Source: Saccharopolyspora erythraea NRRL 2338 (GTDB lineage: Bacteria > Actinomycetota > Actinomycetes > Mycobacteriales > Pseudonocardiaceae). Taken from it: a stretch of 64,000 bases of DNA. Every line of letters starts with the position of its first letter. Position 1 is the stretch's first letter. Under the pieces are notes generated by a model. That model did not search any database, was not told where the DNA came from, and saw only the letters and a program-made list of their open reading frames with translations. The translations under genes and the position numbers were made by a program. The stretch is from NCBI RefSeq assembly GCF_000062885.1, contig NC_009142.1, positions 5,445,584 to 5,509,583 on the forward strand, in the 5' to 3' direction. Below are positions 40,531 through 48,768 of the stretch, one piece after another.

Positions 40531-41889
40531 TCAGGTGGGCGCAACGCCCTCCTGCGCGCAGATCCGGCGAACGTCGTCGACGCACGCACCACACCCGGTC
40601 GTCACCCGCGTCATCCGGGCCAGGGAGTCCACGTCCCGTGCTCCTCGGCGACACGCCTGGAGCAGGGTCTGCCTGGTGACGTTGTTGCACCGGCAGACAA
40701 GCGCGTTACCGGGGACCTCGGTCGGGCCGGCTCCGCTCGGTGGTGTTTCTCCGAGGAGCAGGTGGAATCGCTCACGCGGCAGGGGAAGATCGCGTCGGTG
40801 GAGCTGGGTGAGGTTGCTGATCGCGCGGGGAAGGCCCACGATGTTCGCCTCGACGACGCGGTCGTCGCGCACCGCGAGCCTGGCGTACCGCGCCCCGTCC
40901 CCGTCGGTCAGGGTGATCACGTCGGTGTTGTCGCTCGGCATCGCCGTGTTGAGCGCGGCAAGATCGATGTGCCTGGTTCGAAGACGCACGATGCTCGCGC
41001 CGCCTCCGTAGCGGGCGTCGGTACCGGTCAGCTGGCCGGCCAGCGCTTCGGCCTGGTCCCAGGCCGGTCCGAGCCGCCCGGCGGTCACGCCGTCGTGCTC
41101 GGCGCAGTCGCCGATCGCGTGGACGTGGGGGTCGCTGGTGCGCATCCGGTCGTCGACGAGTATTCCGCGTCGTGCCGCGACGCCGCCAGGCTCGGCGAGC
41201 TCGATGTTGGGACGGATGCCGGTGCAGACGATGACGCCTCCCGTGCTGACGTGGGTGCCGTCGTCGAGCACGAGCCCACCGTCGCCGAAGCCGGCCGCGG
41301 CCCGTCCGAGCACCGTCCGCACGCCGAGCGCTTCGAGCCGCTCGGCCAGCAGACGCCCGGCCACCGCGTCCAGATGCCGCTCCATCAACCACGGCCGCGC
41401 GTGCACGAGCGTGGTGCGCACGCCCCGCCGGAGCAGCGAGCACGCCGTTTCGACTCCCAGCACTCCTCCGCCGAGCACCACCACGTGAGAACGCAGCCGG
41501 GCGACCCGCGCGCAGTCCAGCGGACCGCGCAACGTGGTGACCGCCCGCCCGCGCAGCCCGGGCACGTCCGGCGTGCTCGGCCGGGCGCCGGTGGCGAGCA
41601 CGAGCTCGTCGTACGAGAACTCGGTGCCCGACGACGTGTGCACCCGACGCATCCGCCGATCGATGCGGGTCGCCTCGACCCCGAGGCGTACGTCCGCGTT
41701 CAGCTCAGGCAGCTCGAGTTCGGCAGCCCGAACAGTTCCGTCCAGGACCGAGCCGAGCAGCGCCCGGTTGTAGGCGGGCCTGGGCTCGGCGCCCAGCACT
41801 GTGATCCACCCCGCGAACCCGCGCTCTCGCAGGCGTTCGACGAGCCGGTGCGCCGCCGGTCCGTTGCCGACGACGAGCACGTGCCTCAT
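40531..41889 (-). CDS. FAD/[2Fe-2S] electron-transfer subunit of assimilatory nitrate reductase
   Basis: 452-residue NAD(P)H-dependent reductase that would feed electrons to the nitrate reductase encoded immediately upstream. FAD motif VLVVGNGPAAHRLVERL, LATGARPSTPDVPG, NAD-binding VVLGGGVLGVETACSLLRRG, HAIGDCAEHDGV, and a C-terminal BFD-like [2Fe-2S] domain with CRCNNVTRQTLLQACRRGAR and TGCGACVDDVRRIC. Its ATG overlaps the TGA of the nitrate reductase gene (ATGA). Layout resembles NasB/NasC-type partners. Confidence 0.85.
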   Translation of the reverse strand: MRHVLVVGNGPAAHRLVERLRERGFAGWITVLGAEPRPAYNRALLGSVLDGTVRAAELELPELNADVRLGVEATRIDRRMRRVHTSSGTEFSYDELVLATGARPSTPDVPGLRGRAVTTLRGPLDCARVARLRSHVVVLGGGVLGVETACSLLRRGVRTTLVHARPWLMERHLDAVAGRLLAERLEALGVRTVLGRAAAGFGDGGLVLDDGTHVSTGGVIVCTGIRPNIELAEPGGVAARRGILVDDRMRTSDPHVHAIGDCAEHDGVTAGRLGPAWDQAEALAGQLTGTDARYGGGASIVRLRTRHIDLAALNTAMPSDNTDVITLTDGDGARYARLAVRDDRVVEANIVGLPRAISNLTQLHRRDLPLPRERFHLLLGETPPSGAGPTEVPGNALVCRCNNVTRQTLLQACRRGARDVDSLARMTRVTTGCGACVDDVRRICAQEGVAPT

Positions 41890-43958
41890 CCGGCCCCCTC
41901 GCCGCATGGTCCGATCCGCGCCGCGCCGACCTTGAACTCCGGAATCCTGCTGTGCGGGTCCAGCGCGGGGTTCGTGACCAGGTTGGCGCTGTGCTGATCC
42001 GGGAAGTGGAAGGGCAGGAACACCGTGTCCTGGCGCATGGTGGCGACGACCCGCACTCTTGCCAGGGTCTTGCCACGCCGGGAACTGATGACCGCCAGGT
42101 CGTCGTCCCGCAGTCCGGCGCGGCGCGCGGTGTCGGGGTGCACCTCGACGACGGCCTCGGGTGCGGCATCGTTCAGCTCGGCGATCCTGCGGGTTTGCGC
42201 GCCGGACTGGTACTGGGCGAGCACCCGGCCCGTCGTGACGTGCAGCGGGTACTCGGAATCCGGTTCCTCCCCGGGCGGGGTGTGGTCGACGGCCACGAAC
42301 CTGGCACGGCCGTCGGAGTGGGCGAACCCGTCCAGGAACATCCGAGGGGTGCCGAAGTGGTCGGAGCCGGGGCAGGGCCAGTGCAGAGCCGCACCGGAAT
42401 CAAGACGGTCGTAGCTGATGCCCGAGTAGTCCGCCCTTCCTCCACGCGAGGCTCGCCGCAGCTCGTCGAAAACCTCCCGGGGATCGTCCGGATACCGCTC
42501 CGCGGGCTCTCCGAGGGCAACCGCGAGACCACGCAGAACCTCCAGATCGGTGCGAACGTGTCGCGGAGACCGACGGAGACGCCGTCGCCGCAGCACCCGG
42601 CCCTCCAGGTTGGTCACGGTGCCCTCCTCCTCCGCCCACTGCGTGACCGGCAGGACGACATCGGCCATCCGGGCGGTCTCCGAAGGCACGAAATCGGCCA
42701 CCACCAGCAGATCCAGCGCAGCCAGCCGTTCAGCGACGTGCCTGGCGTGGGGCGCCGACACGACCGGGTTGGAGCCGAACACAAGCAGCGCTTTCGGGCC
42801 GTCCGCGGTGCCCAGCGAGTCCAGCAGCTCGTACGCGCTGCGGCCCGCCCCGGGAAGCGAGTCCGGAGCAACTCCCCACACCCGGGCGACGTGTTCGCGG
42901 TCGGCCTGGTCGACCACGGACCGGTACCCGGGTAGCTGGTCGGACTTCTGCCCGTGCTCCCGACCGCCCTGGCCGTTGCCCTGCCCGGTCAGGCATCCGA
43001 ATCCGCTGCCCGCGCGCCCGGGAAGGCCGAGCGCGAGGGAGAGGTTGATGAACGCCCCGACCGTGTCCACGCCGTTGCTGTGCTGTTCGACGCCGCGGCC
43101 GGTCAGCACGTAGGCGTTCTTCGCGGCGCCGAGCATGCGCACTGCCGCCCGCTGGTCTCCGACAGCGACCCCGGTCACCTCCTCGACGCGTTCGGGCCAC
43201 CACGACACCGCACGCCGCCACGCGGCGTCGAACCCGTGCGTGCGCTCGCGGACGTAGGTCGTGTCGACCTCCCCGTCGACGACGGCCAGGTGCAACAGGC
43301 CGAGCGCGAGCGCGGAGTCGGTGCCCGGAGCCGGTTGCAGGTGCAGGGCGGCCCGCGCGGCCGTGGCCGTGCGCCGAGGGTCGATGACGATGAGATCCGG
43401 CCGGACCAAGTGACGCATCAGCGGTGGCATCGTCTCGGCCACGTTCGCACCCGCGAGCAGCACCGCGTCCGCGTCGGCGAGGTCGGTCACCGGGAACGGC
43501 AGTCCGCGATCCACACCGAAGGCCGCGTTCCCGGCCGCGGCGGCCGAAGCCATGCAGAACCGGCCGTTGTAGTCGATGTGCCGCGTTCCCAGGGCCAGCC
43601 GGGCGAACTTGCCGAGCAGGTACGACTTCTCGTTGGTCAGCCCACCACCACCGAACACCGCTGCCCCGTCCGGTCCGTACCGACGCCGTGCGGCGAGCAG
43701 TCCCTCGACCACGGTGTCCCGGGCCGTCTCCCAGTCCGCGGGAACAAGCCTCCCGTCGCGGCGGACCCACGGGCGCCGGATTCGGTCCGGCGAGCCGAGC
43801 AGTTCCGCAGCGGTCCACCCCTTGTGGCACAGACCGCCCCGGTTGACCGGGAACTCCGTAGGCGTGATCGTGACGCCTGCGCCGGCATCGGCCAGCCGGG
43901 TGCCGCATTGCAGGGCGCAGTACGGGCAGTGCGTTTCAACCTCGGGTTGCTCAGACAT
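41886..43958 (-). CDS. Assimilatory nitrate reductase catalytic subunit (molybdopterin)
   Basis: Cytosolic Mo-bis-MGD enzyme of 690 residues reducing nitrate to nitrite. The N-terminal [4Fe-4S] motif is CPYCALQCGT with the fourth Cys in GGLCHKGW; then VFGGGGLTNEKSYLLGKFAR, the active-site region DYNGRFCMASAAAAGNAAFG with Cys, VLTGRGVEQHSNGVDTVGAF, and the molydopterin-dinucleotide-binding C-terminus with LHVTTGRVLAQYQSGAQTRR. Starts MSEQPEVETHCPYC at 43958, overlapping the last bases of a NarK remnant. Size and motifs match NasA/NarB. Confidence 0.92.
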   Translation of the reverse strand: MSEQPEVETHCPYCALQCGTRLADAGAGVTITPTEFPVNRGGLCHKGWTAAELLGSPDRIRRPWVRRDGRLVPADWETARDTVVEGLLAARRRYGPDGAAVFGGGGLTNEKSYLLGKFARLALGTRHIDYNGRFCMASAAAAGNAAFGVDRGLPFPVTDLADADAVLLAGANVAETMPPLMRHLVRPDLIVIDPRRTATAARAALHLQPAPGTDSALALGLLHLAVVDGEVDTTYVRERTHGFDAAWRRAVSWWPERVEEVTGVAVGDQRAAVRMLGAAKNAYVLTGRGVEQHSNGVDTVGAFINLSLALGLPGRAGSGFGCLTGQGNGQGGREHGQKSDQLPGYRSVVDQADREHVARVWGVAPDSLPGAGRSAYELLDSLGTADGPKALLVFGSNPVVSAPHARHVAERLAALDLLVVADFVPSETARMADVVLPVTQWAEEEGTVTNLEGRVLRRRRLRRSPRHVRTDLEVLRGLAVALGEPAERYPDDPREVFDELRRASRGGRADYSGISYDRLDSGAALHWPCPGSDHFGTPRMFLDGFAHSDGRARFVAVDHTPPGEEPDSEYPLHVTTGRVLAQYQSGAQTRRIAELNDAAPEAVVEVHPDTARRAGLRDDDLAVISSRRGKTLARVRVVATMRQDTVFLPFHFPDQHSANLVTNPALDPHSRIPEFKVGAARIGPCGEGAG

Positions 43959-44200
43959 GGGTGATCTCCGATGTGGACGAGTGCCGGGCGACCGACTGAG
44001 CCGCCCCAGCGCTCGCGGAAACACCCGGCACGTAGACCACTCCGGTGATGACGGCGCATCCCACACAGCCGACCAGGAACACGGCGAACGCGGTAGAACC
44101 GCTGCCGAGGGCATCTCCGGAAGAGGCGCGGAACATCAGGGGGATCAGCACCCCACCGAGAGCGCCGATCGCGCCCACCATGAGGGTTCCGGCGTGCTGC
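43951..44200 (-). pseudogene. narK: C-terminal remnant of a NarK-type nitrate/nitrite transporter
   Basis: Only the last two transmembrane segments of a major-facilitator nitrate transporter remain: GAIGALGGVLIPLMFRASSG and STAFAVFLVGCVGCAVITGV, with a hydrophilic tail ending STSEITHV. Its stop overlaps the nitrate reductase ATG, the usual narK-nasA coupling. Everything upstream has been replaced by an IS256-family transposase relic on the opposite strand, so the transporter is destroyed and the downstream genes may have lost their promoter. Confidence 0.7.
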
Positions 44201-44204
44201 TGGC

Positions 44205-44470
44205 AGTTCACACCGATTCTGGCGTTCCCACGGAAGATTCGCAAGATCATCTACACCACCAATGCCGTGAGGACTCGACGCCGGCTTCCGGCAAGCCACC
44301 GGCCAACGCGGGCACTTCCCCGACGAGCAAGCCGCGTTGAAGGTGCTCTACCTCGTCATTCGCAGCCCGCAACGGAACCAGACCAACGTCACCGGACGCA
44401 CCTCCGGGCGGAAAGTCGTCCTGAACACGCCGGCGATGTTCTACGACGACCGCATCACCGTCGGCCAAAG
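44205..44470 (+). pseudogene. IS256-family transposase relic
   Basis: Fragments of a mutator-type transposase C-terminus: FPRKIRKIIYTTNAV in one frame, then, after a short deletion and a shift, RQATGQRGHFPDEQAALKVL followed by YLVIRSPQRNQTNVTGRTSG and a degenerate LNTPAMFYDDRI. These match the region around the conserved YTTNAIESLN and GHFP stretches of IS256 elements. No catalytic core and no clear ends remain. It lies at the break point of the narK remnant. Confidence 0.7.
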
Positions 44471-44609
44471 ACCGACCATCGCCCCACACGCGAAAACCGA
44501 ACACGCCGCGGACCAGCACGGTGAGTTTCCGCCGCACCCGTCTGGCGCAGTCGGTTCGCCTGTTGAGCACATTGTCAGCACCACGCCCCCCGGGGTTACA
44601 CTAAAGTAT

Positions 44610-44637
44610 CACCATATATTGCAAACAATATATGGTG
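44610..44637. promoter_or_regulatory. Perfect AT-rich palindrome, probable operator
   Basis: Arms CACCATATATTG and CAATATATGGTG are perfect 12-base reverse complements separated by CAAA. In a window of this GC content such an AT-rich dyad is conspicuous. It is preceded by GGGGTTACACTAAAGTAT. It lies about 400 bases before the StrR-like regulator and at the border of the halogenase region. An operator for a dimeric regulator is the likeliest reading; a leftover mobile-element end is possible. Confidence 0.6.
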
Positions 44638-44874
44638 AACAACGTCAAAGATCTGCGACCGATGTCCGCCCGCGACTACGCCTTCCAAAATGGTATCCCG
44701 TCCTGAACCAGGGCGCTCCTACCATCCTGGGTCGTTGGTGCGCCCGCTGGGGAAAGCTGCTGTGCGGAGACACGCTTACCTGGGAAAGCGAAGCCTCCAC
44801 ACGATTTGCCGGCTCGCCGGTACTGGGCGGTGCCGGCCTGTGGGGCACGACGGGAGCCGGAGGCCGGTCACGGC

Positions 44875-45027
44875 CTACCCGCAGTAGTGCTGCCCGCCGT
44901 CCTGCCCGAGGGGATCGTCAAGCTTGACCAGCCAAGGCCGGCATGTCGCATCGTCGGTTGTGCCGACACCACTGCTGATCGGACAAGCGGCTCCGTGGTC
45001 TGCATCGACGATGTCATAGGTTTTCAC
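44875..45027 (-). CDS. Possible small Cys-containing peptide gene
   Basis: A minus-strand frame from a GTG at 45027 encodes 50 residues (MKTYDIVDADHGAACPISSG, then VGTTDDATCRPWLVKLDDPL, ending QDGGQHYCG). The composition is balanced and acidic, unlike the Arg/Ser-rich chance frames of this window, and has three Cys. There is no strong ribosome site and it starts only sixteen bases from the divergent regulator gene. It is a candidate only; no family is recognised. Confidence 0.25.
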   Translation of the reverse strand: MKTYDIVDADHGAACPISSGVGTTDDATCRPWLVKLDDPLGQDGGQHYCG

Positions 45028-45043
45028 GAAGGGACATTCCGCG

Positions 45044-46057
45044 ATGACCCACGAAGGTTCGCATGAGGAAACCACCCCTGAGCCGACCGAATGGCAGCCC
45101 ATCCGGTCGGATGATCTGCCGATAGTCACTCTGTCGATCAATTCTTTGCTGATTGATGGTTCCCCACGGCGGGCCGGCGCGGATGACGAGCACATCAGAC
45201 TGCTCGCCGAGTCCGAGGAGCGACTACCTCCGATTATCGTACACGGTCGATCCGGGCGGGTCATCGATGGAGTACACAGGGTTCACGCCGCAACCCTGCG
45301 TGGTGAGGACAAAATCGAGGCAAGAGTGTACGAGGGCACGGATGGCGATGCTTTCCTGCTCGCGGTACAGATGAACATCGCGCACGGACTGCCGCTGACC
45401 CGGGCTGATCGGACCACGGCAGCGGCCCGGATCATCCAGTTGTACCCGCACTGGTCGAACCGGAGGATCGCCACCGTCACCGGTCTCTCCGCAGGGACTG
45501 TCGGCAAGCTGCGCTGGCGTTCGAACTCGCACGATGCCCGGTCACCCACGAGGGTGGGCAAGGACGGCCGTGTGCGACCCGCCAACGGCTCCGCGGCCAG
45601 ACGGCAGGTCGCCAAACTGCTGACCGAGAATCCCACCGCGTCGATCCGCGCCATTGCGAACGAGGCCGGGGTATCGCATTCCACCGTGCATGGCGTGCGG
45701 CAACGCGTGCGTGCAGGCCAGGATCCTGCATTGCGGCAGCAGGAAGCACCAGAATCATTGACCACACCCCAGCCGCCGGAGATCTGCGCTCCTCAAGAAA
45801 CGATCGAGACGCCGGGCCCCGCATGCGGTAGTGACGTTGCCGCCATCCTGGAAAATCTCAAGGCAGACCCATCGCTGCGGTTCAAGGAGGCGGGCCGGTT
45901 CCTGCTCCGGTGGCTGGACCAGAACCGGGTGGAAATGACGGCACCCAAAAGGATCGCCGAAATGGTGCCCGACCACTGCGCGGCCTCGGTGGCGAAGCTG
46001 GCACGCGGGTACGCACGGGCCTGGAGCGAATTCGCGGCACAGCTCGAAGAGCGCTGA
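45044..46057 (+). CDS. StrR-like ParB-domain transcriptional regulator
   Basis: 337-residue regulator with an N-terminal ParB/sulfiredoxin-like domain (LPIVTLSINSLLIDGSPRRA, LPPIIVHGRSGRVIDGVHRV) and a central helix-turn-helix (RRIATVTGLSAGTVGKLRWR), followed by a second HTH-like segment ASIRAIANEAGVSHSTVHGV. This is the build of StrR, NovG and Bbr, pathway-specific activators of antibiotic clusters. It faces the halogenase/NRPS genes and is their probable activator. The ATG follows GAAGGGAC by about nine bases. Confidence 0.85.
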   Translation: MTHEGSHEETTPEPTEWQPIRSDDLPIVTLSINSLLIDGSPRRAGADDEHIRLLAESEERLPPIIVHGRSGRVIDGVHRVHAATLRGEDKIEARVYEGTDGDAFLLAVQMNIAHGLPLTRADRTTAAARIIQLYPHWSNRRIATVTGLSAGTVGKLRWRSNSHDARSPTRVGKDGRVRPANGSAARRQVAKLLTENPTASIRAIANEAGVSHSTVHGVRQRVRAGQDPALRQQEAPESLTTPQPPEICAPQETIETPGPACGSDVAAILENLKADPSLRFKEAGRFLLRWLDQNRVEMTAPKRIAEMVPDHCAASVAKLARGYARAWSEFAAQLEER

Positions 46058-46143
46058 CTTCTCCGGCTTTCGTGATTTCCTGCGTCCCAGTGGGCGTGTT
46101 CTGCGTGCACCGATGCGGTCGGTGAGAAGATTTGGGAGCGGCC

Positions 46144-47307
46144 ATGAGTCAGCCGGTGATTCGCACCATCACATTGGGACTCGCGGGTCCCCACCCGCTG
46201 TCCGGATCCAGACTCGCGGACGCTGCCACCCGGCTGCGGGTGGTGGACGCCGCCTACCGGCAAGCCGGCTACGAGGTGCAGACGGTCCGCATCACCACCC
46301 CTCCGGTGTTCGACGACTTCCCGGGCCGACCCGACGAGCTGATCTCCTACGCCCGCCGCCTACAAGCCGACCTAGATCGCCTCGGTATCGATCACTTCTC
46401 ATTGGGGGCAGCGCAGGCGACACGGCGGAATGTCCTGCTGGAGCAGATCGCGGTGATCGAGGAACTGATACCGGATCTCCCCGCGCTGAACTGCGCCGTC
46501 CAGATCGCCACGGCACAGCACGGCATTCTGGTCGATGCGGTGGAGCCGACGGCCCGCACGATGCTCCGGATCGCGCGGCGGACCGAGGCAGGAGTAGGTA
46601 ACTTCCGGTTCGCGGCTCTTGCCTGCGTGCCGCCCGACCACCCGTTTTTTCCAGCCAGCTACCACCAGGGACCGGACGCACTCACAATTGGCCTTCAAGG
46701 CGCCGGAATCGTGACTGCCGCGCTCTCCCACGGCAACGGCCTCGACCCTGCCTCGATCACTGTGCGAGTGCGCGAAGCGTTGATCACCGAAGCGACTCCG
46801 GTGGTGCGGCTCGGGCAGCGACTGGCTGAGGAGTCCGGGCTGCGATTCGGTGGCATCGACCTCTCGCCCGCACCGTCGGTCGACACCAGCATCGGGACGG
46901 CCGTAGAGCTCGGCCTCGCCGGCAGGTTCGGTGCTCCCGGCACGGTCGCGGTGGTGGGAGCGATCACCGAGGCACTGCGCAGCACGAACCTGCCGACCTG
47001 CGGCTACAACGGACTGATGCTACCGGTCATGGAGGACGCCGTACTGGCGCGCGAGTGGGCAGAGGGTCGCCTCAGGACGCACCAGTTGCTGGCCTGCTCG
47101 GCGGTCTGCGGAACCGGTTTGGACACCGTGCCGCTGCCGGAGGACAGCTCCATCGATGACATCGCCGGTCTGCTGCTGGACACGGCGACGTTCGCCACCC
47201 GGCTGGCCAAGCCGCTGTCCGCACGGCTGTTCCCGTTGCCCGGCAAGCGATCCGGTGACCACACCACCTTCACCTCGCCGCACCTGATCAACCTGCGCCT
47301 GCCGTGA
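46144..47307 (+). CDS. DUF711 family protein
   Basis: 387-residue protein of the DUF711 (UPF0210) family, which is built on a fold related to glycyl-radical enzymes but has no proven activity. Seen: IRTITLGLAGPHPLSGSRLA, FRFAALACVPPDHPFFPASY, FGGIDLSPAPSVDTSIGTAV and the C-terminal CGYNGLMLPVMEDAVLA with Cys. GGGAG five bases before the ATG at 46144. It follows the StrR-like regulator on the same strand by about 90 bases and may be co-transcribed with it. Role in the cluster unknown. Confidence 0.85.
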   Translation: MSQPVIRTITLGLAGPHPLSGSRLADAATRLRVVDAAYRQAGYEVQTVRITTPPVFDDFPGRPDELISYARRLQADLDRLGIDHFSLGAAQATRRNVLLEQIAVIEELIPDLPALNCAVQIATAQHGILVDAVEPTARTMLRIARRTEAGVGNFRFAALACVPPDHPFFPASYHQGPDALTIGLQGAGIVTAALSHGNGLDPASITVRVREALITEATPVVRLGQRLAEESGLRFGGIDLSPAPSVDTSIGTAVELGLAGRFGAPGTVAVVGAITEALRSTNLPTCGYNGLMLPVMEDAVLAREWAEGRLRTHQLLACSAVCGTGLDTVPLPEDSSIDDIAGLLLDTATFATRLAKPLSARLFPLPGKRSGDHTTFTSPHLINLRLP

Positions 47308-47553
47308 CCGCCAAGAGGCCGCGGTCAGCCGCGGGTTCACGCGCACACCCGCTTCGTACCCGGCCGGCTTCCTGGAACTCGCGGCGTCCCGTCGAAAGAT
47401 CTGGTACGGCGACGATGTATCCGGCCAGTCCTGCTCGAAGATCGCAGGAAACGACCTGGAAACATCGTCGCCGACGCGCCATCGATCGTCGGCACCACCC
47501 GGAGGCAATGCCCCGGCCAGTGCGATGGTGTGGTCACCGATCCGGATGAGCTA

Positions 47554-48725
47554 ATGATCTTCTTGTAATAGGGTGAGTCGCTGGGGTTGTTTTGTGTTCC
47601 GGCATGGGATGGTTTTGGGGTGGCGAGGTCTTCACGGTCGACGGGTGAGCAGGCCCGTGCTGGTAAACGGGCCGGTAGGCGGGATTTCGACGCGCTGCGG
47701 GAGCGTCGGATGCAGGCGGCGGAGATGTTCGATCGCGGCGAGCGGCAGGTCGATGTGGCCACGGCGCTGGGCGTGTCGCAGCAGACCGCGTCGCGGTGGC
47801 ACCGGGCGTGGTCGACCGGTGGCGCCGGGGCGCTGACCGGTGCCGGTCGCGCCGGGCGGATACCCAAACTCTCCGATGAGCAGCTGTGCGAGATCGAGAC
47901 CGAGTTGCTCAAAGGCCCGCGCGCAGGCGGGTTTCCCACCGAGATGTGGACGCTGGCCCGGGTGACGGAGGTGATCGAACGTCTTACCGGCGTGCGGTAC
48001 TCGCAGTCGCAGACGTGGGTGATTCTGCGTCAGCGGCTCGGCTGGAGCCGCCAGAGACCAGCACGACGAGCCGTCGAGCGTGATGAGGCCGCGATCGAGG
48101 AATGGGTGAAAACCGAGTGGCCGCGGATAAAAAGGGGGCCCGGCGCCGAGGGGCCTGGATCTGTTTCCAAGACGAGAGCGGATTCTCCCTGCTCCCGGCA
48201 GTAAGGGCCACCTGGGCACCGAAAGGCCGGACCCCGGTATTGCGGCACCGTTTTTCCTGGACACGGATGTCGATGTCGGCCGCGCTGGCCTACCGGCCCG
48301 ATCGCAGCCAAGCGACGTTGGTGTTTCAGGCCAAGCACGGGGCCTATGACACCGCCTCGCTGATCGAGTTCCTCACCGACCTGCACGACCACCTCGACGG
48401 TGCGCCGGTGACGCTGATCTGGGACGGCCTGCCCGCCCACCGCTCGAAAACCATGAAAGCCTGGCTGGCCACCCAACGACACTGGCTGCGCGTCGAGCCA
48501 CTTCCCGGCTACGCCCCCGACCTCAACCCCGTCGAACAGATCTGGGGCAACGTCAAAGCAACCGAACTGGCCAACCTCTGCCCCGAGACCATCGACCAAG
48601 CACACACCGCCGCGGAGACCGGCCTGCAACGCATCGGCAGCAGCTACCCACTGTGCTTCTCCTTCCTCGACCACACCGGCCTCCACCTATGACAAACAAG
48701 ATCACCCAAATACCGAAAGATCATT
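47554..48725 (+). mobile_element. IS630-family insertion sequence
   Basis: A 1172-base element flanked by TA on both sides (47552-47553 and 48726-48727), the target of IS630/Tc1 elements. Ends are imperfect inverted repeats starting ATGATCTT, with 18 of 23 positions matching and a shared GGGTGA. It contains a transposase split over two frames. It separates the DUF711 gene from the tryptophan halogenase gene. Confidence 0.85.
47620..48692 (+). CDS. IS630-family transposase, two frames
   Basis: The first frame (GTG at 47620 preferred) holds the HTH region RGERQVDVATALGVSQQTAS and the winged-helix part up to EWVKTEWPRIK. The second frame continues KKGARRRGAWICFQDESGFS with the first catalytic Asp, LIWDGLPAHRSK with the second Asp, and YAPDLNPVEQIWGNVK with the Glu. 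At the overlap the sequence A AAA AGG allows a -1 slip, giving the expected joined protein. The first frame alone runs to 48204. The transposase is probably active. Confidence 0.83.
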
Positions 48726-48768
48726 AGTTGGCTTTTCCGGCGTGATCTTGCGTGCATGCCACCGGCGG

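Larger units (their letters stand above)
44471..45043. other. Intergenic region upstream of the StrR-like regulator
   Basis: About 570 bases between the IS256 relic and the regulator. It contains the AT-rich perfect palindrome listed separately and a small minus-strand open frame (also listed). The remainder gives open frames without recognisable similarity. The base composition around 44600-44640 is far more AT-rich than anywhere else in the window. Confidence 0.5.
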
